A DNA stretch of 33,036 nt from Priapulus caudatus (taxonomy: Eukaryota > Priapulida > Priapulimorpha > Priapulimorphida > Priapulidae), in contig NW_014577069.1 in assembly GCF_000485595.1 (NCBI RefSeq), positions 253,124 to 286,159 of the forward strand, read 5' to 3'. Under the pieces are notes generated by a model that worked only from the letters and a program-made list of their open reading frames with translations, ran no database searches and was not told the DNA's origin. This document shows positions 23,498 to 33,036 of the stretch, in pieces (position 1 is the stretch's first letter; each line of letters opens with the position of its first letter). A program made the position numbers and the translations under genes.

Positions 23498-24166
23498 TAT
23501 TACAATGCGTTTACTGGATATGATTATGAACAAAACAAGATTCTGCGAAAGTGTCTCCACCATCGAATCACTCCGACTGGTTTCTCGCTTCGTTTTCACT
23601 CGTCGAATCGTGCATCTTCTTCGCAAAGCCGTATTCTGTCAAATGCATCTCGTCAATTGATCCGACAATGTCTACGAGAGAATGAACGTAAAATTAAAGA
23701 CTGTGACGCCGAAATATTTTCTTCACTGCAATCTCTAAAAAGAACTTGTAAATCGAATATGTCGATTTTCCATCAAATTCGCCGAAGAATCCACTTTGCT
23801 AATAGTGATTGGTATGATCATTTAAACAAGAAGAAACATGCCAAACTCGATAAACTTTTATCGTCTAGACAAGAGCCTTAGAATCCAAATTATTACAACA
23901 AAAAGCTCGTGTGTGTTCCACCTGAACTCCCACTGAATGAATCTGAACGTGTCATCTTGGTTTTGGTTAGGTCTTGGTAAAGGTTTGAATTTTGTTCCAA
24001 TCAAACCTCAAATAGATCAGTACAATACCATGCGAGATGTGGAGAGTTTCTTCCGCCGCCTTCGCTTTAGAGCTCATTTTATGAAGTCTTACGCTGCTGA
24101 TGATGAGCTTGTTGACCAGAAATGTGGCAATCCTTTCCGCAAATACAAGACCCCTTCTACTCAGGG
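23498..24166 (+). pseudogene. Penelope-like reverse-transcriptase element, broken 5' ORF fragment
   Basis: One frame runs from 23498 through a single TAG at 23879-23881 to about 23975, and continues after a frameshift. It reads LRKCLHHRITPTGFSL, VPPELPLNESER, then LGKGLNFVPIKP and DVESFFRRLRFRAHFM. The KGLNFVP motif followed by an FxRRLRxR helix is, to my knowledge, typical of the region upstream of the RT core in Penelope-like elements. The catalytic RT core and GIY-YIG part are absent: similarity ends where a G-rich repeat begins at about 24163. One stop plus one frameshift shows that it is dead. Another RT family with a similar N-terminus is possible. Confidence 0.55.
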
Positions 24167-24262
24167 GCGCAAATCCACGGGGGGACAGGGGGACATGTCC
24201 CCTCTACGAATTTTCAGAGGAGGGACATCATATCAAATGTCCCCCCCCCACGATTTTGGATC
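24163..24262. repeat. G/C-rich repeat fragment with GGGGACATGTCCCC palindrome
   Basis: The sequence abruptly becomes GGGGCGCAAATCCACGG, contains the perfect palindrome at 24189-24202, and ends with a run of C. It truncates the reverse-transcriptase fragment and is probably a separate dispersed repeat. I cannot name the family. Confidence 0.45.
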
Positions 24263-24283
24263 ACCATGATTTTGCGTGTAATT

Positions 24284-24287
24284 GTGC

Positions 24288-24318
<31 letters not shown>

Positions 24319-24324
24319 TGTGTT
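24284..24324. repeat. (CG)n(TG)n microsatellite
   Basis: GCGCGC run followed by a TG run: a pure alternating purine-pyrimidine block and a classic potential Z-DNA former. Confidence 0.85.
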
Positions 24325-24922
24325 TGTAAAGTGAGAACCTTTTTATTGTGTGTGATAGTGCGTCAACGATTGGCTTCTTTCCCTTTTTTTGCCAGCTTTC
24401 ATTTTATTCAAGTGCATTTGAGAGCATAATAATGATCATGCACAACTTGAGAAAAATGTGTCTTGATAAATTTAGTACCGTTTCTTTTTTAACACGTTTT
24501 CTTTCTTATATTAAATAATTTTTATGCAGAAATCATCAAGAGAAAGTATGTTTATGAAAGTTTAGGAGATATCACTCACGTTAGACACTGATTTAAGGAT
24601 TAAGCTGGGAACACGAGCTATATTCACGCAAAGAGGACACTGAGTAACTGAGCATCGGTTTTAATAATGTAATTTTCATTGCAAATTGATGATATATATA
24701 CACGCATATATGATATGACTGGACCAACAATAATAACGGACCAATATATTTTGTGATCAGCCTCAAACTGGTTCTCGTTTCATTTTACATTCCTAGCTTA
24801 TGGACAAGTAATCTTGGATATTAGGAGTCACAAAAACGGCATTCCAGTGTTAGAAAGCAATAGCTAGCCTAGTACATGCAATGAATGCATGGAATGTTTA
24901 TCTGAGGAGGCTAACCATGGAT

Positions 24923-25000
24923 GTAGGATTTAATCTAAACCTACATGGATGTAGGTTTAGATCAAATCCTACTCCAGATCCATATGCTAATTTGATCTGG
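24923..25000. repeat. Two adjacent hairpins
   Basis: At 24923-24972, two 24-base arms (GTAGGATTTRATCTAAACCT and on) pair with one mismatch around a 2-base loop. At 24974-25000, CCAGATC pairs with GATCTGG around a 13-base loop. Both share the word GATCAAAT nearby. Probably a degenerate foldback element. Confidence 0.65.
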
Positions 25001-25502
25001 ATCAAATGCCTCGGGAGTTGTTGAGAGCTGGTTTATATTTAAATTATTTGGCGACCTAGCTCCCCCATTTTTTTTTAAATTTTATCCTACGAATACGAGG
25101 CATAACAGCCTCGTGGGCTATGACTATAACCTTGCAACCGAAATAGACAATTCTCGGCTTTGGTGACCGAGTTACTGAAATCTTCCTTACACGAACAGAG
25201 TCCAGCAAGGTTATATGGTTAGGGTTTTTCAATTTGGGTCTTTGCCAGGGCAAGCTTTGTGATGAGTGGCTCATCTCCGCTATTTCAGGACACACGATGC
25301 TACTTTAAAAATATAACAACTGACATCATTGAATGTGCTTATGATAATTCAGTGTTGTGCGTAGACTCATTATGCGCGTGATAAGTGCTGTTTCTTATAT
25401 TTCTTATATTTATTTAGCGTCAGTTACACTATCAATTAGAAGCAAGTTGTTACATAAATTCCAGCATTTAACTTGTTTAAAACAGTACATTATCGTGTGT
25501 GC

Positions 25503-25640
25503 GGCCGTGCGCGTGTCTGCGCACGTGTGTGTGTGTGTGTGTATGTGTGCGTTCGTGCGTGTGTGTATGTGTGCGTGTGTGTGTATATATGTGTGCGTGT
25601 GTGCATGTGCACGGCCATGCGTGCGAACCTGCATGTGCAT
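25503..25640. repeat. GT-rich imperfect microsatellite
   Basis: GTGTGTGCG/TATGTG alternation with interruptions. Open frames across it are low-complexity artefacts. Confidence 0.8.
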
Positions 25641-25744
25641 CTATAACCAGGTATGAGGAGCGGGTGCATGGCTGGGCGTAACTACATTTTCCTCTCTTTT
25701 TTTACAAGCGCCATGTACGTTCGCTAATAATTCTCTCAGTCCCT

Positions 25745-26150
25745 CTATCGCGCCGCCCCGGTGACCGGCGCTGGTCAAGGTTCCCTGCCCTTGTTGCCTT
25801 CTCCTCTTCGTCTGCGAAGTGTGGCTTGCGTGACGGCGGTGGTGGCGTACGACGCGCCCGTAGTGGTGGCGACCTCATCAGAGTTGCCGCTGCCCCCCCC
25901 CCTCCCCGCCGACGTATTCGACGGTGAATCTACGGCGCATTTGTGATCAGGGTTCCGTGTCGGTATAATACGTTTTCGCTGTGATTGCTGCATGAATTGT
26001 TCGTGGTCAGTGCTGTGCTGATGGGAAGCACGAGTAGTCAGGTAGGATCCATTTTCTCACGCTTTCGCGAGCGTCGGCAATTGACGACGATTTCGCTCGT
26101 CGACTTTATGAGCTGTTTCTATGCCGCGACTTCATGAAACGGATGCCGCG
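25745..26150. promoter_or_regulatory. GC-rich, CpG-dense island
   Basis: Clearly richer in G+C and CpG than the AT-rich surroundings. It contains CGCCGCCCCGG, two polyC runs and many CG pairs. It could be a promoter or 5' exon of the plus-strand cysteine-rich gene about 2.5 kb away. Open frames on both strands here (plus to 25946, minus 25993-25775) are compositionally biased and unsupported. Confidence 0.3.
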
Positions 26151-27125
26151 AGGTTTTAAATGTTTTAAAATTGCCGTACGGGCGCATCAAATCAAAATCC
26201 GCACATTGTTCTATAACTCGTACTTGCGTGCGTGCGTGTTCTATTTGTGAGGTGGGCGTGTGAGATTTAGCCGTGTGTGATATAATATAGTTCCTGGTGT
26301 GGTAGGCTTCTCCGGTGCAAATTGTTCAGATGTGTGAAAATATTTGTTGGTCGAGTGAATCTTGGTGTCGTCGGGTGAGGCTTGCCGTGAGCTAGTAAGG
26401 TGGCGGGGGCATGCACCTCGATAAAAAGTTGTGAGAATATGGACGAGAAACGAACGTCGCAATCTGGTGCATGTTTGGTTATTTTAAACCATTATGAAGC
26501 GGGGTTTCAACCTGAAATCGCTATCCCGCGGACGCGTGTTTTGGCCACTGGTAGCAGGGTCAATTCTCTCACCGCGCTCACGCTATATGTGCTGTTTTAA
26601 TTAATTAATAATAATATTTAACCCTGCTGCTAGAGATTTTGGCGGATAATTTTTATACAACGTTGTTTAATGTTTTACGTCTGTTTATACTTCTGAAATG
26701 TCTCCGAAATCTCTGTCTTGGCGTGAGAGCGTGAAATGACATGTAGATGCGCGAATCTCACGCTCAATGCGTGAGAATTGACAGTCTCTGCGGGGGTGCA
26801 TGTTTTATGATAATAAAAGTCTCTTATGCTACATTACCTAAACGATGGTTAAACAATATAACGTCTGCGTGCTTAGTTTGCGCGCTAATTCACGCTCGCA
26901 CGCTCACATTTACCCTAGTGTGCATCATTCCACGGTAGGGGTTCCATTTTCTGTTTCAACACGTCGCACTGTATCGTCTAGTAATGGAGTCAATTATATA
27001 TATACATGCAAAGAAGGTCAATTAAACAATGAAACAATTGAATAAGTGTAATATTTCATTGTGATACCTCTGAAATGCAAATCGAAACGTTGCGTAAAAT
27101 TGGAAGCTTACACTAAGGTTATATA

Positions 27126-27139
27126 TGCATGCGCATGCA
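27126..27139. repeat. 14-bp perfect palindrome TGCATGCGCATGCA
   Basis: Self-complementary R-Y alternating word. The surrounding 26150-28596 region contains no gene I can support. Confidence 0.6.
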
Positions 27140-28127
27140 ATAATGGGATTATTCTGTTATTTCCATCAGCACTGTGCTACTAGTATACATAATCTCAGAC
27201 CTGTATGTTAACGTTACTTCTGCTACGCTTGGCAGAACTCAAGTTACCAAAAACACTAGTATTTATTATTATATGTCATAGCAAACGGCAACTGGATAGA
27301 TGCGCAGTGTGTTAGCAGTGATCCTGTAAATTTTGGCTGTTGGATAGATGCGTCACTCCTACACAATATCTACGGGAACTCAGCCGGAGCGTTTCATGGC
27401 CATGCCCGAGCTGCGATGCGTTTGTCTGACACACAGACGGCGTTTTACTGCAATCATGATTGCTGTCAAATGATTGCCATGAACTTGTTCAGCCGGTACC
27501 TCCGTCACACAGCGTGCTATTAGCGTTCGAAAACAATTTCGGCCCTTTTACGGCCTTTTTCTGACTTTTTTCGGCTCGTTTTTTTAAAGTTCGTTCAATA
27601 TAACACTGATCGGCATGATTTGAATATATTGTGAACTTACCGCCAATTTAGTATGGGGGGCCTTTGATATGTGTACATTACCGCACAGCGGAATAGAAAA
27701 TCTAATTATTTCTGTCGTTGAATTTCCGACAATGAAGTTGCGTACGATTAATTGGTGCAATTTCGCCATTTTGGGAAAGAATTGTCGTCAATTTGCGCCA
27801 TTTCCTGTCACGACTAAAAGAGGGTGCACGTGAGCGGTGGTTTTTGGCTGGTGCATATCTATGTTATAGTCACGTTCATTGAAACGGCTGTGTATAAAAA
27901 ACGCCAGTAATAGAATAGCGCGCTTCATTTCTGGAAGTTATTACCAGGATTATGCAACCGGGCATTCATTGACGAATGACTAATTTTAAAGGAATCAGTG
28001 CGTGTGTGCTGCAATGTTGGACGTTTACTGCAGTGTACTTGTTGGCTATTATAGAAAGCTAGGCAATTAATGCCCGCTCTTGCAACCGTCACAATATCGG
28101 TACTGTTATCCATTACCTCAACTCTGT

Positions 28128-28146
28128 ATATATATATATATATATA
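28128..28146. repeat. (TA)n microsatellite
   Basis: Pure TA run upstream of the cysteine-rich gene exons. Confidence 0.75.
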
Positions 28147-28596
28147 ATGTTCACATCTATAACATATACAGTATATAAATGTATATGTGTCCTTTCAGAA
28201 TTAAATCGCATTTCTCTTTAAGAATCTCTCGTCAACGAAATAGTGGTCATTTTTTCGATACGGGGCATATGCGTACACAAATTTAACCGTGTGCTATATC
28301 ATATGGGGGGAAATTGCAAAAGTCTCCCTTATGATTACTGAAGTGTGGCGATGGAATAGAAATGCCTCATGCCAAATATTGTAATTGAGTTTGCGCTCTC
28401 TACATATCACAGTTTCCGCAAATGTAGATCTAATGTAGATTTAATTCTATACAACATGTGATGGTTCATTAGGGGGGAACACCAAGCAGTAAGTCTAATA
28501 ATACCATGTCTATAGAGAGCCCGAAACGGGCATTAGGCCTATCTATCGATATAAAGTTCATGGATCAGCTTAATCTTCTTTCACTCTTTCTTTCAG

Positions 28597-28724
28597 ACTG
28601 TTTGATTCTCTTTGTGTTGTGGCATTCACAAGTGGTATGCACAAGTTTTCTCCATTCATGTCTGATGTCTACAACATTTTTCCATTGATCAAGGACATTA
28701 CTACATTTCAAAGCACTTTTGCAG
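28597..28724 (+). CDS. Cys-rich gene, internal exon A
   Basis: Follows a strong pyrimidine tract and CAG. One base completes the previous codon, then 42 codons are open, and one base is left over before GTAGGT. The reading includes FTSGMHKFSPFMSDVYNIF. Confidence 0.5.
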
Positions 28725-31700
28725 GTAGGTATCCTAATTGTACACGACTGACAGTCTTATAATTGGACATTATACAATTAAGGACCCCGTAAACCAAGAG
28801 CACGTTTAATGGTGTGCATTGAATACAGGACACGAGAGTACTCTGCAGGGATGCAGGTCTCTGCAAACGAATTCAGGTACTTTTAACGATCGTTCCTCTA
28901 CCTGTAAAGGAGGCATGAACAGTAAACCTCCGCATTGTTCACCGCAAATTGCACTATTTGGTCTCTATGTGATCCGACTATACTTTGTAGAAATTCGCAT
29001 CATAGAGCTGCCAAAAGTTTCAAGCGGAGCGTAGAGCATGAATCTGTAGTTATTTAACATGAATAAATAGTATGTTGTGTATGCGACGAAACTGTGTGAG
29101 TATTTTTAATTAATTTCTGTTCGATGCTTATTCAGGCCTGCTGCCTATCGACGCCTGTTGTACAACACCTAAATGCGTCAAGTTGTCGTGGGAGCAATGC
29201 GTGCAGTATTGTGCTGCCCCCTCTCGGCACGTTATACTCGCATATGTCCATTATATGGGTTGCTTAGGTAGGTAATTTGCGTAGCTACAATTGATTGGTT
29301 TCATAGCAAAGGTGTATCCAGAATAGTAAGATGGTCTAGGAATTGATGACTATATTTTTAATGAATGCATGACTGTAAACACTGGGTATCTGATGCGCTA
29401 TGTTGAGATATATACGACGAGTATATAAATAACATAACCGGTCTCAGCTAGCTTAGCAGTATATGGATATGTTAGGCCTACAACATATTGTGTATGATAA
29501 TATTGATAACTCATTTTGTTCAAATAATGAGTAACAAGTAAACAGTTTCAACAATATTATAACTCGGTAATAAAATAAAACTAAACCTATAATTGTTATT
29601 ATTGTACCAGATAAACGTGCTCCCAAAAGACTAAAATCTCATCGCATCTACGCCGTGTATGACCTAATTGATAATATGAGGGAAAAATAGTGTCTGCATG
29701 AAAATTTATTGGCCGGGGTTAGCAATTAAAAGTCTCCGTGTGGCGTTTTCATGGCGCCCTCCAACAAACACTCTAGAGTACAACCATCAAAGAGTTAATT
29801 AATTGTCATTTATCTATCAACTTTATTATAAAATATTTATGTCCCGGGTCAAGATATTCGCCTCGTGTGTTTTAATTCATCAATTCATCAATTTTTTATG
29901 TTGGCCTTACTTCTTACCATTATCTTAACCATCTATCTCTGATTCCCCGATCTCGATAAACGTATAACGACGCAGGTATTGTACGAATTATGGTAAACCT
30001 GGCATATCTGATTCCCGGGATCTGATTCCGCACTTAAAAATTGGCACCCACCACGAGTCTGCACGCACCTGGTATAATAGGCACACATGATGGCAGCCAT
30101 GACAAGCATGCCTGATGTGTGGTTTTTGTAGTTATAACCGTTGTCATACACTAACTGGCAGTTTACCCGTGCTCACTATGAGGTGTACAGACTCATAGGA
30201 ATTGCGACATACGGAGAAGGATGTCAAGCGATAATTTCGCGTATTTTTACCAACCGTTTTCATATTTTCTCAATCGCTCTGATACTTACCGGTACTCGTT
30301 GCATAACACCAAATGTATATAGTAAAGCTAAAATTTTGTATAAGTCGCCGGACAAGCAGGTAATTAAATATCAGTGATTCGAGAACACCGAATAACTAGT
30401 GATGATGTTCGAGTGCTCACGTTGCTCCTAGGGAGCGCTAATTGTGAGAAACAGACACTCCTTATATAGAGACGCTGGCTTCCTGACGCAATTTCTATAG
30501 AACAGTTTTATTCACAGCACACGTCCCGACGTCAGTCACGCATGACGCACAACTTGGTGTGTAACGCAATTAAAACGCGTCGCGAAGAATAAATTATGTC
30601 AGAAATTTACAAGACACTTTCTTATGAAAATCTATCGTTCGTTCTGTCATCAATTGAAACTCTCGTAAAAGCTATTTGCAATAGTTATTCGGACAAGACA
30701 CGCGAACACAGCGCGATGCCGTGTTTCCGGTATACTAATACGCACACTCGAGTTCGTAAGGGTTTACCCCGATAAGTTTAATGGATGAAAATTAGTTTTT
30801 CATTTTCGTGCCACGTTCGCGGCATTAATTCTACAGCAACATCCTTCATACAGCTTCTAGCGTGTACAGCGTCTGTGTAACGATGCTGGTGATTATGGTA
30901 CGCTCGTAGATATCCGTGACGAGCGCGTGACTCCAGGTGAAAACCGGGACAGACGTATGTATGCTAGCTAGCTCTCACGATCGAGTTGTCTTCTACCTGC
31001 TCGGCTCCTATAGCGCTACTTGCCGTTTCGCGTTCGCCGACAATTGAACGAAGCATTCCGCAGCCATTCAGGCTTTTAGCAGTCAGACTGCAGAACTGTA
31101 TGCGGTTGTTTGCCGTGACGTTTATTCGCGCTTGTGACGTGATTGTGCTCGCTGTGTATTTGTGTGGTACACGCTGACCACGTTATTGTTGCATCGCGAC
31201 GACTGTGAGCCTGAGAGCGAGAGTTTCTGGCACACATACAGCGTGTTGAGTGTCGGTGCGAGTATACATACACACACGGGTAGCGACTGCCAAGCAGACA
31301 CGCACAGGTAACGAACAAACCAGTGTCGGATAGGTACTCAAACTCAATGGTAGCGAGTATCGGACAGGTACAAGTGTCGGGTAAGTATGCCCGGAGACCG
31401 AGTGTCAGGCAGGTACGGACAGGTAAAGAGATTCGGGCAGGTGCGCAGAAGTATAGAATGCTGTGCATGCTATGCACAGACAGTAGGTGTGCAAGTAGAC
31501 ACGCACGCAATTACACAAAACTAGAATGTCAGCGTGGTGAACACATCCGGTTGTAGCTGTGATATCGTGTTGGTGTGAAGGTGTACAAAATCGGACCGGT
31601 AAGCCCCGTGCAGAACACGGGGCAGATAAGATGACTGTAGGACGTGATGGGACGCTGTTTGAGGCCCGTCTGTAGGATAGAGTACTGGAAAGTGACAGAA

Positions 31701-32181
31701 GGTATCTGAAGCATAGCTGAAAACCTATTTGACCAATAAAGGGGAATTCAGCCTTCCGTAAGTCACAAGAATTGTCCAGGACGTGATTCTCTATGTATTG
31801 ACATGTTTGGGGGAAGCAATTTGAAATAATAGTCCCAAACATTTTTAATTTTACACCATTTGGTAGAAAGAGATAGATTGATTGGCTGTAACTATATGTT
31901 TGTTGTCTTGGCGTAGCTTCTGCGTGAATGACATAGACTACGTATAGTGTCTGCGTAATTATGTGTGTTTGGTAGGTTGGTGTGTGTGCATGTGCGCATG
32001 TGCATTATATATACATATATATATATATATGTGTGTTTGTGTATATATATATGAGACGGTAATACAGCATACACAAGGCAGGAATTCCACATGTGCATGC
32101 ATTTAATTTTATTATAATTTTGCTTTAGTTACAGGTAGATGCAAAGAAGATGCTTCAAGCTCAATAGAAGATGTACGTTGA
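28597..32181 (+). CDS. Unrecognised cysteine-rich, probably secreted protein: last three exons (5' part missing)
   Basis: Exons 28597-28724, 29136-29267 and 32135-32181 join in frame (phase 1 at both introns) and end in TGA. They give at least 101 residues. Acceptors are TTTCTTTCAG, TTATTCAG and TTACAG; the first two exons share the donor G|GTAGGT. The first exon has a hydrophobic start (LCVVAF), then SPFMSDVYNIFPLIKD. The second and third give seven cysteines in the order CC-x4-C-x7-C-x3-C-x16-C-x3-C, ending CLGRCKED. There is no lysine- or arginine-rich cleavage signal and no membrane span. The first exon needs an upstream partner ending in phase 2, which I did not find. CC-x4-C-x7-C recalls an insulin A chain, and CxGxC recalls cystine-knot hormones, but neither fold is complete. 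The family is unassigned. Confidence 0.5.
29136..29267 (+). CDS. Cys-rich gene, internal exon B
   Basis: Starts GC after TTCAG, completing Gly with the G left by exon A. It has 43 open codons containing six cysteines, for example DACCTTPKCVKLSWEQCVQYC in part. It ends GCL plus one base before GTAGGT. The other two frames contain stops. Confidence 0.52.
   Translation, partial: ACCLSTPVVQHLNASSCRGSNACSIVLPPLGTLYSHMSIIWVA
31290..31450. repeat. Degenerate minisatellite GTGTCGGACAGGTA
   Basis: GACAGGTA, GATAGGTA, TCGGGTAAGT and GGCAGGTA words recur every 12-33 bases inside the last intron of the cysteine-rich gene. Many mimic splice donors. The repeat explains the open frame on the plus strand. 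Confidence 0.5.
32004..32055. repeat. TA/TG microsatellite cluster
   Basis: Mixed (TA)n and GTGT runs about 80 bases upstream of the terminal exon of the cysteine-rich gene. Confidence 0.75.
32135..32181 (+). CDS. Cys-rich gene, terminal exon C
   Basis: After TTTAGTTACAG, GT completes Gly, then RCKEDASSSIEDVR and TGA. A second open frame overlaps here (32139-32330) but cannot join exon B in phase. Confidence 0.42.
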
Positions 32182-32650
32182 ACTCAATTGCATGGATCCC
32201 AACTGATGACACATGGCTTACATATTTTGGAGGGTATTCTACCATTGGCATTACAGTCAGGTATGAATTACTCAGAAATGGGCTGATGCTTTTGGCCATG
32301 AATTCTTCCAAAAAAATTAACTACACCTAACCGTACCATCACATGTACATACTGCGCGATGGCATTATAGGAAAGGTTTTATTTAGTGTTTTATAGAATC
32401 TAACCCAGTACGTAATTTGTTCGTTTGTACTAATGCGTGCTGTTGTTAACATGCACATGTCAGTCCGTGTTAGATGTCATCAGTAATGCGTGCATATTTT
32501 ATAATTATTGAATTCATGCATTCCAAAATTTGTCTTAAATACAAAGGTTATCGGTACTTTCCACGTCCTCAGCAGTTGTTTACATCAAGGGCAATTTCTT
32601 CTAACATTTGCTATGAAGCTAATCGGTGAAGTAGGCATCTCAAAATAACA

Positions 32651-32708
32651 ACACACACACGCGCGCGCGCACACACACACACGCGCACACGCACACGCAC
32701 ACGTGCAC

Positions 32709-32779
<71 letters not shown>
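32651..32779. repeat. (AC)n/(GC)n/(GCAC)n microsatellite
   Basis: ACAC, CGCGCG, GCAC and CA blocks in succession, all alternating R-Y. Minus-strand open frames are artefacts. Confidence 0.92.
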
Positions 32780-32781
<2 letters not shown>

Positions 32782-32896
32782 GCATAACATTTTGTAGAAA
32801 AAGTTACTCATCTAAAATCGAATAACTTGAATTTATCATGTACATAATGCTATTGTTATTAGATCTTGCTGATAATGCATGCTGAAGCATTATATC

Positions 32897-32932
32897 AAGA
32901 GTACATAATAGAGATCTCTATTATGGACTCTT
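32897..32932. repeat. 36-bp palindrome, second copy of the 997-1040 core
   Basis: AAGAGTA arm, perfect 22-base centre at 32904-32925 identical to 1008-1029, and one mismatched pair (32903/32926). Confidence 0.7.
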
Positions 32933-32942
32933 ACACGTGGCG

Positions 32943-32947
32943 TGTGT

Positions 32948-33032
<85 letters not shown>
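32943..33032. repeat. (GT)n microsatellite at the window end
   Basis: About 40 GT units with one interruption (GAGTG) near the start. It begins about 15 bases after the 32897 palindrome. Confidence 0.92.
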
Positions 33033-33036
33033 GTGT

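Larger units (their letters stand above)
25001..28596. other. Region upstream of the cysteine-rich exons, first exon not found
   Basis: Holds the GT-rich repeat and the GC-rich island. A stop-bounded open stretch at about 27285-27522 encodes a cysteine-containing peptide (for example AQCVSSDPVNFGCWIDAS) but has no donor that fits. A 79-codon minus frame at 25056-25295 is unexplained. Confidence 0.35.

Noticed and set aside
25775-25993. 72-codon minus-strand frame starting MQQSQRKRIIPTRNPDH in the GC-rich island
   Set aside because: Plausible as a disordered N-terminus, but there is no in-frame donor or downstream partner exon, and GC-rich composition lengthens chance frames.
28517-28529. GCCCGAAACGGGC hairpin as a terminator
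   Set aside because: No T run follows, and bacterial-type terminators are not expected in this genome.
29136-29267. Insulin A-chain or cystine-knot hormone identity for the cysteine-rich gene
   Set aside because: The spacing after CC is off by one from insulin, no B chain was found, and the protein ends soon after CxGxC without the rest of a cystine knot.

Overview
The window is 33 kb of animal nuclear DNA. Genes are split into short exons with GT-AG (once GC-AG) introns, and most of the rest is satellites, microsatellites and small inverted-repeat transposons. The PHAF1 exons match the vertebrate protein block by block. The repeat content (MITEs, a Penelope-like remnant, an ACCTCCGCC-type element) suggests a marine invertebrate, but I cannot fix the phylum. 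Nothing looks bacterial or phage-derived.

The main gene is on the minus strand, from the ATG at 21517 to the stop at 10344. It is a complete homologue of PHAF1 (C16orf70/MYTHO, UPF0183 family). I rebuilt 12 coding exons with compatible phases, which encode 426 residues; the human protein has about 422. Intron 1 uses a GC donor. Introns hold a 193-bp hAT-type element with an 8-bp target duplication (intron 11), a 111-bp satellite and a long-TIR MITE (intron 10), a GTTAAGC-type array (intron 8), a 57-bp-type array and CA repeats (intron 7), and an ACCTCCGCC-type element (intron 1).

The left end (1-10300) has no gene I can support. It carries short palindromes, a polypurine tract, (CACACG)n and alternating purine-pyrimidine satellites, an AT-rich foldback, a 313-bp MITE, a foldback element built around a long TG microsatellite, a CAN-rich tandem duplication and a GGTA-rich minisatellite.

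On the right, upstream of PHAF1, lie a probable promoter with two opposed YY1-like sites, a 604-base assembly gap, a TIR element, and a broken Penelope-like reverse-transcriptase fragment. A GC-rich island follows at 25745-26150. The last three exons of a plus-strand gene (28597-32181) encode at least 101 residues with seven cysteines clustered near the C-terminus. I do not recognise this gene, and its first exon or exons were not found.

The two genes show no evident functional link. PHAF1 family proteins act in autophagy at the phagophore; the second product looks secreted or extracellular.
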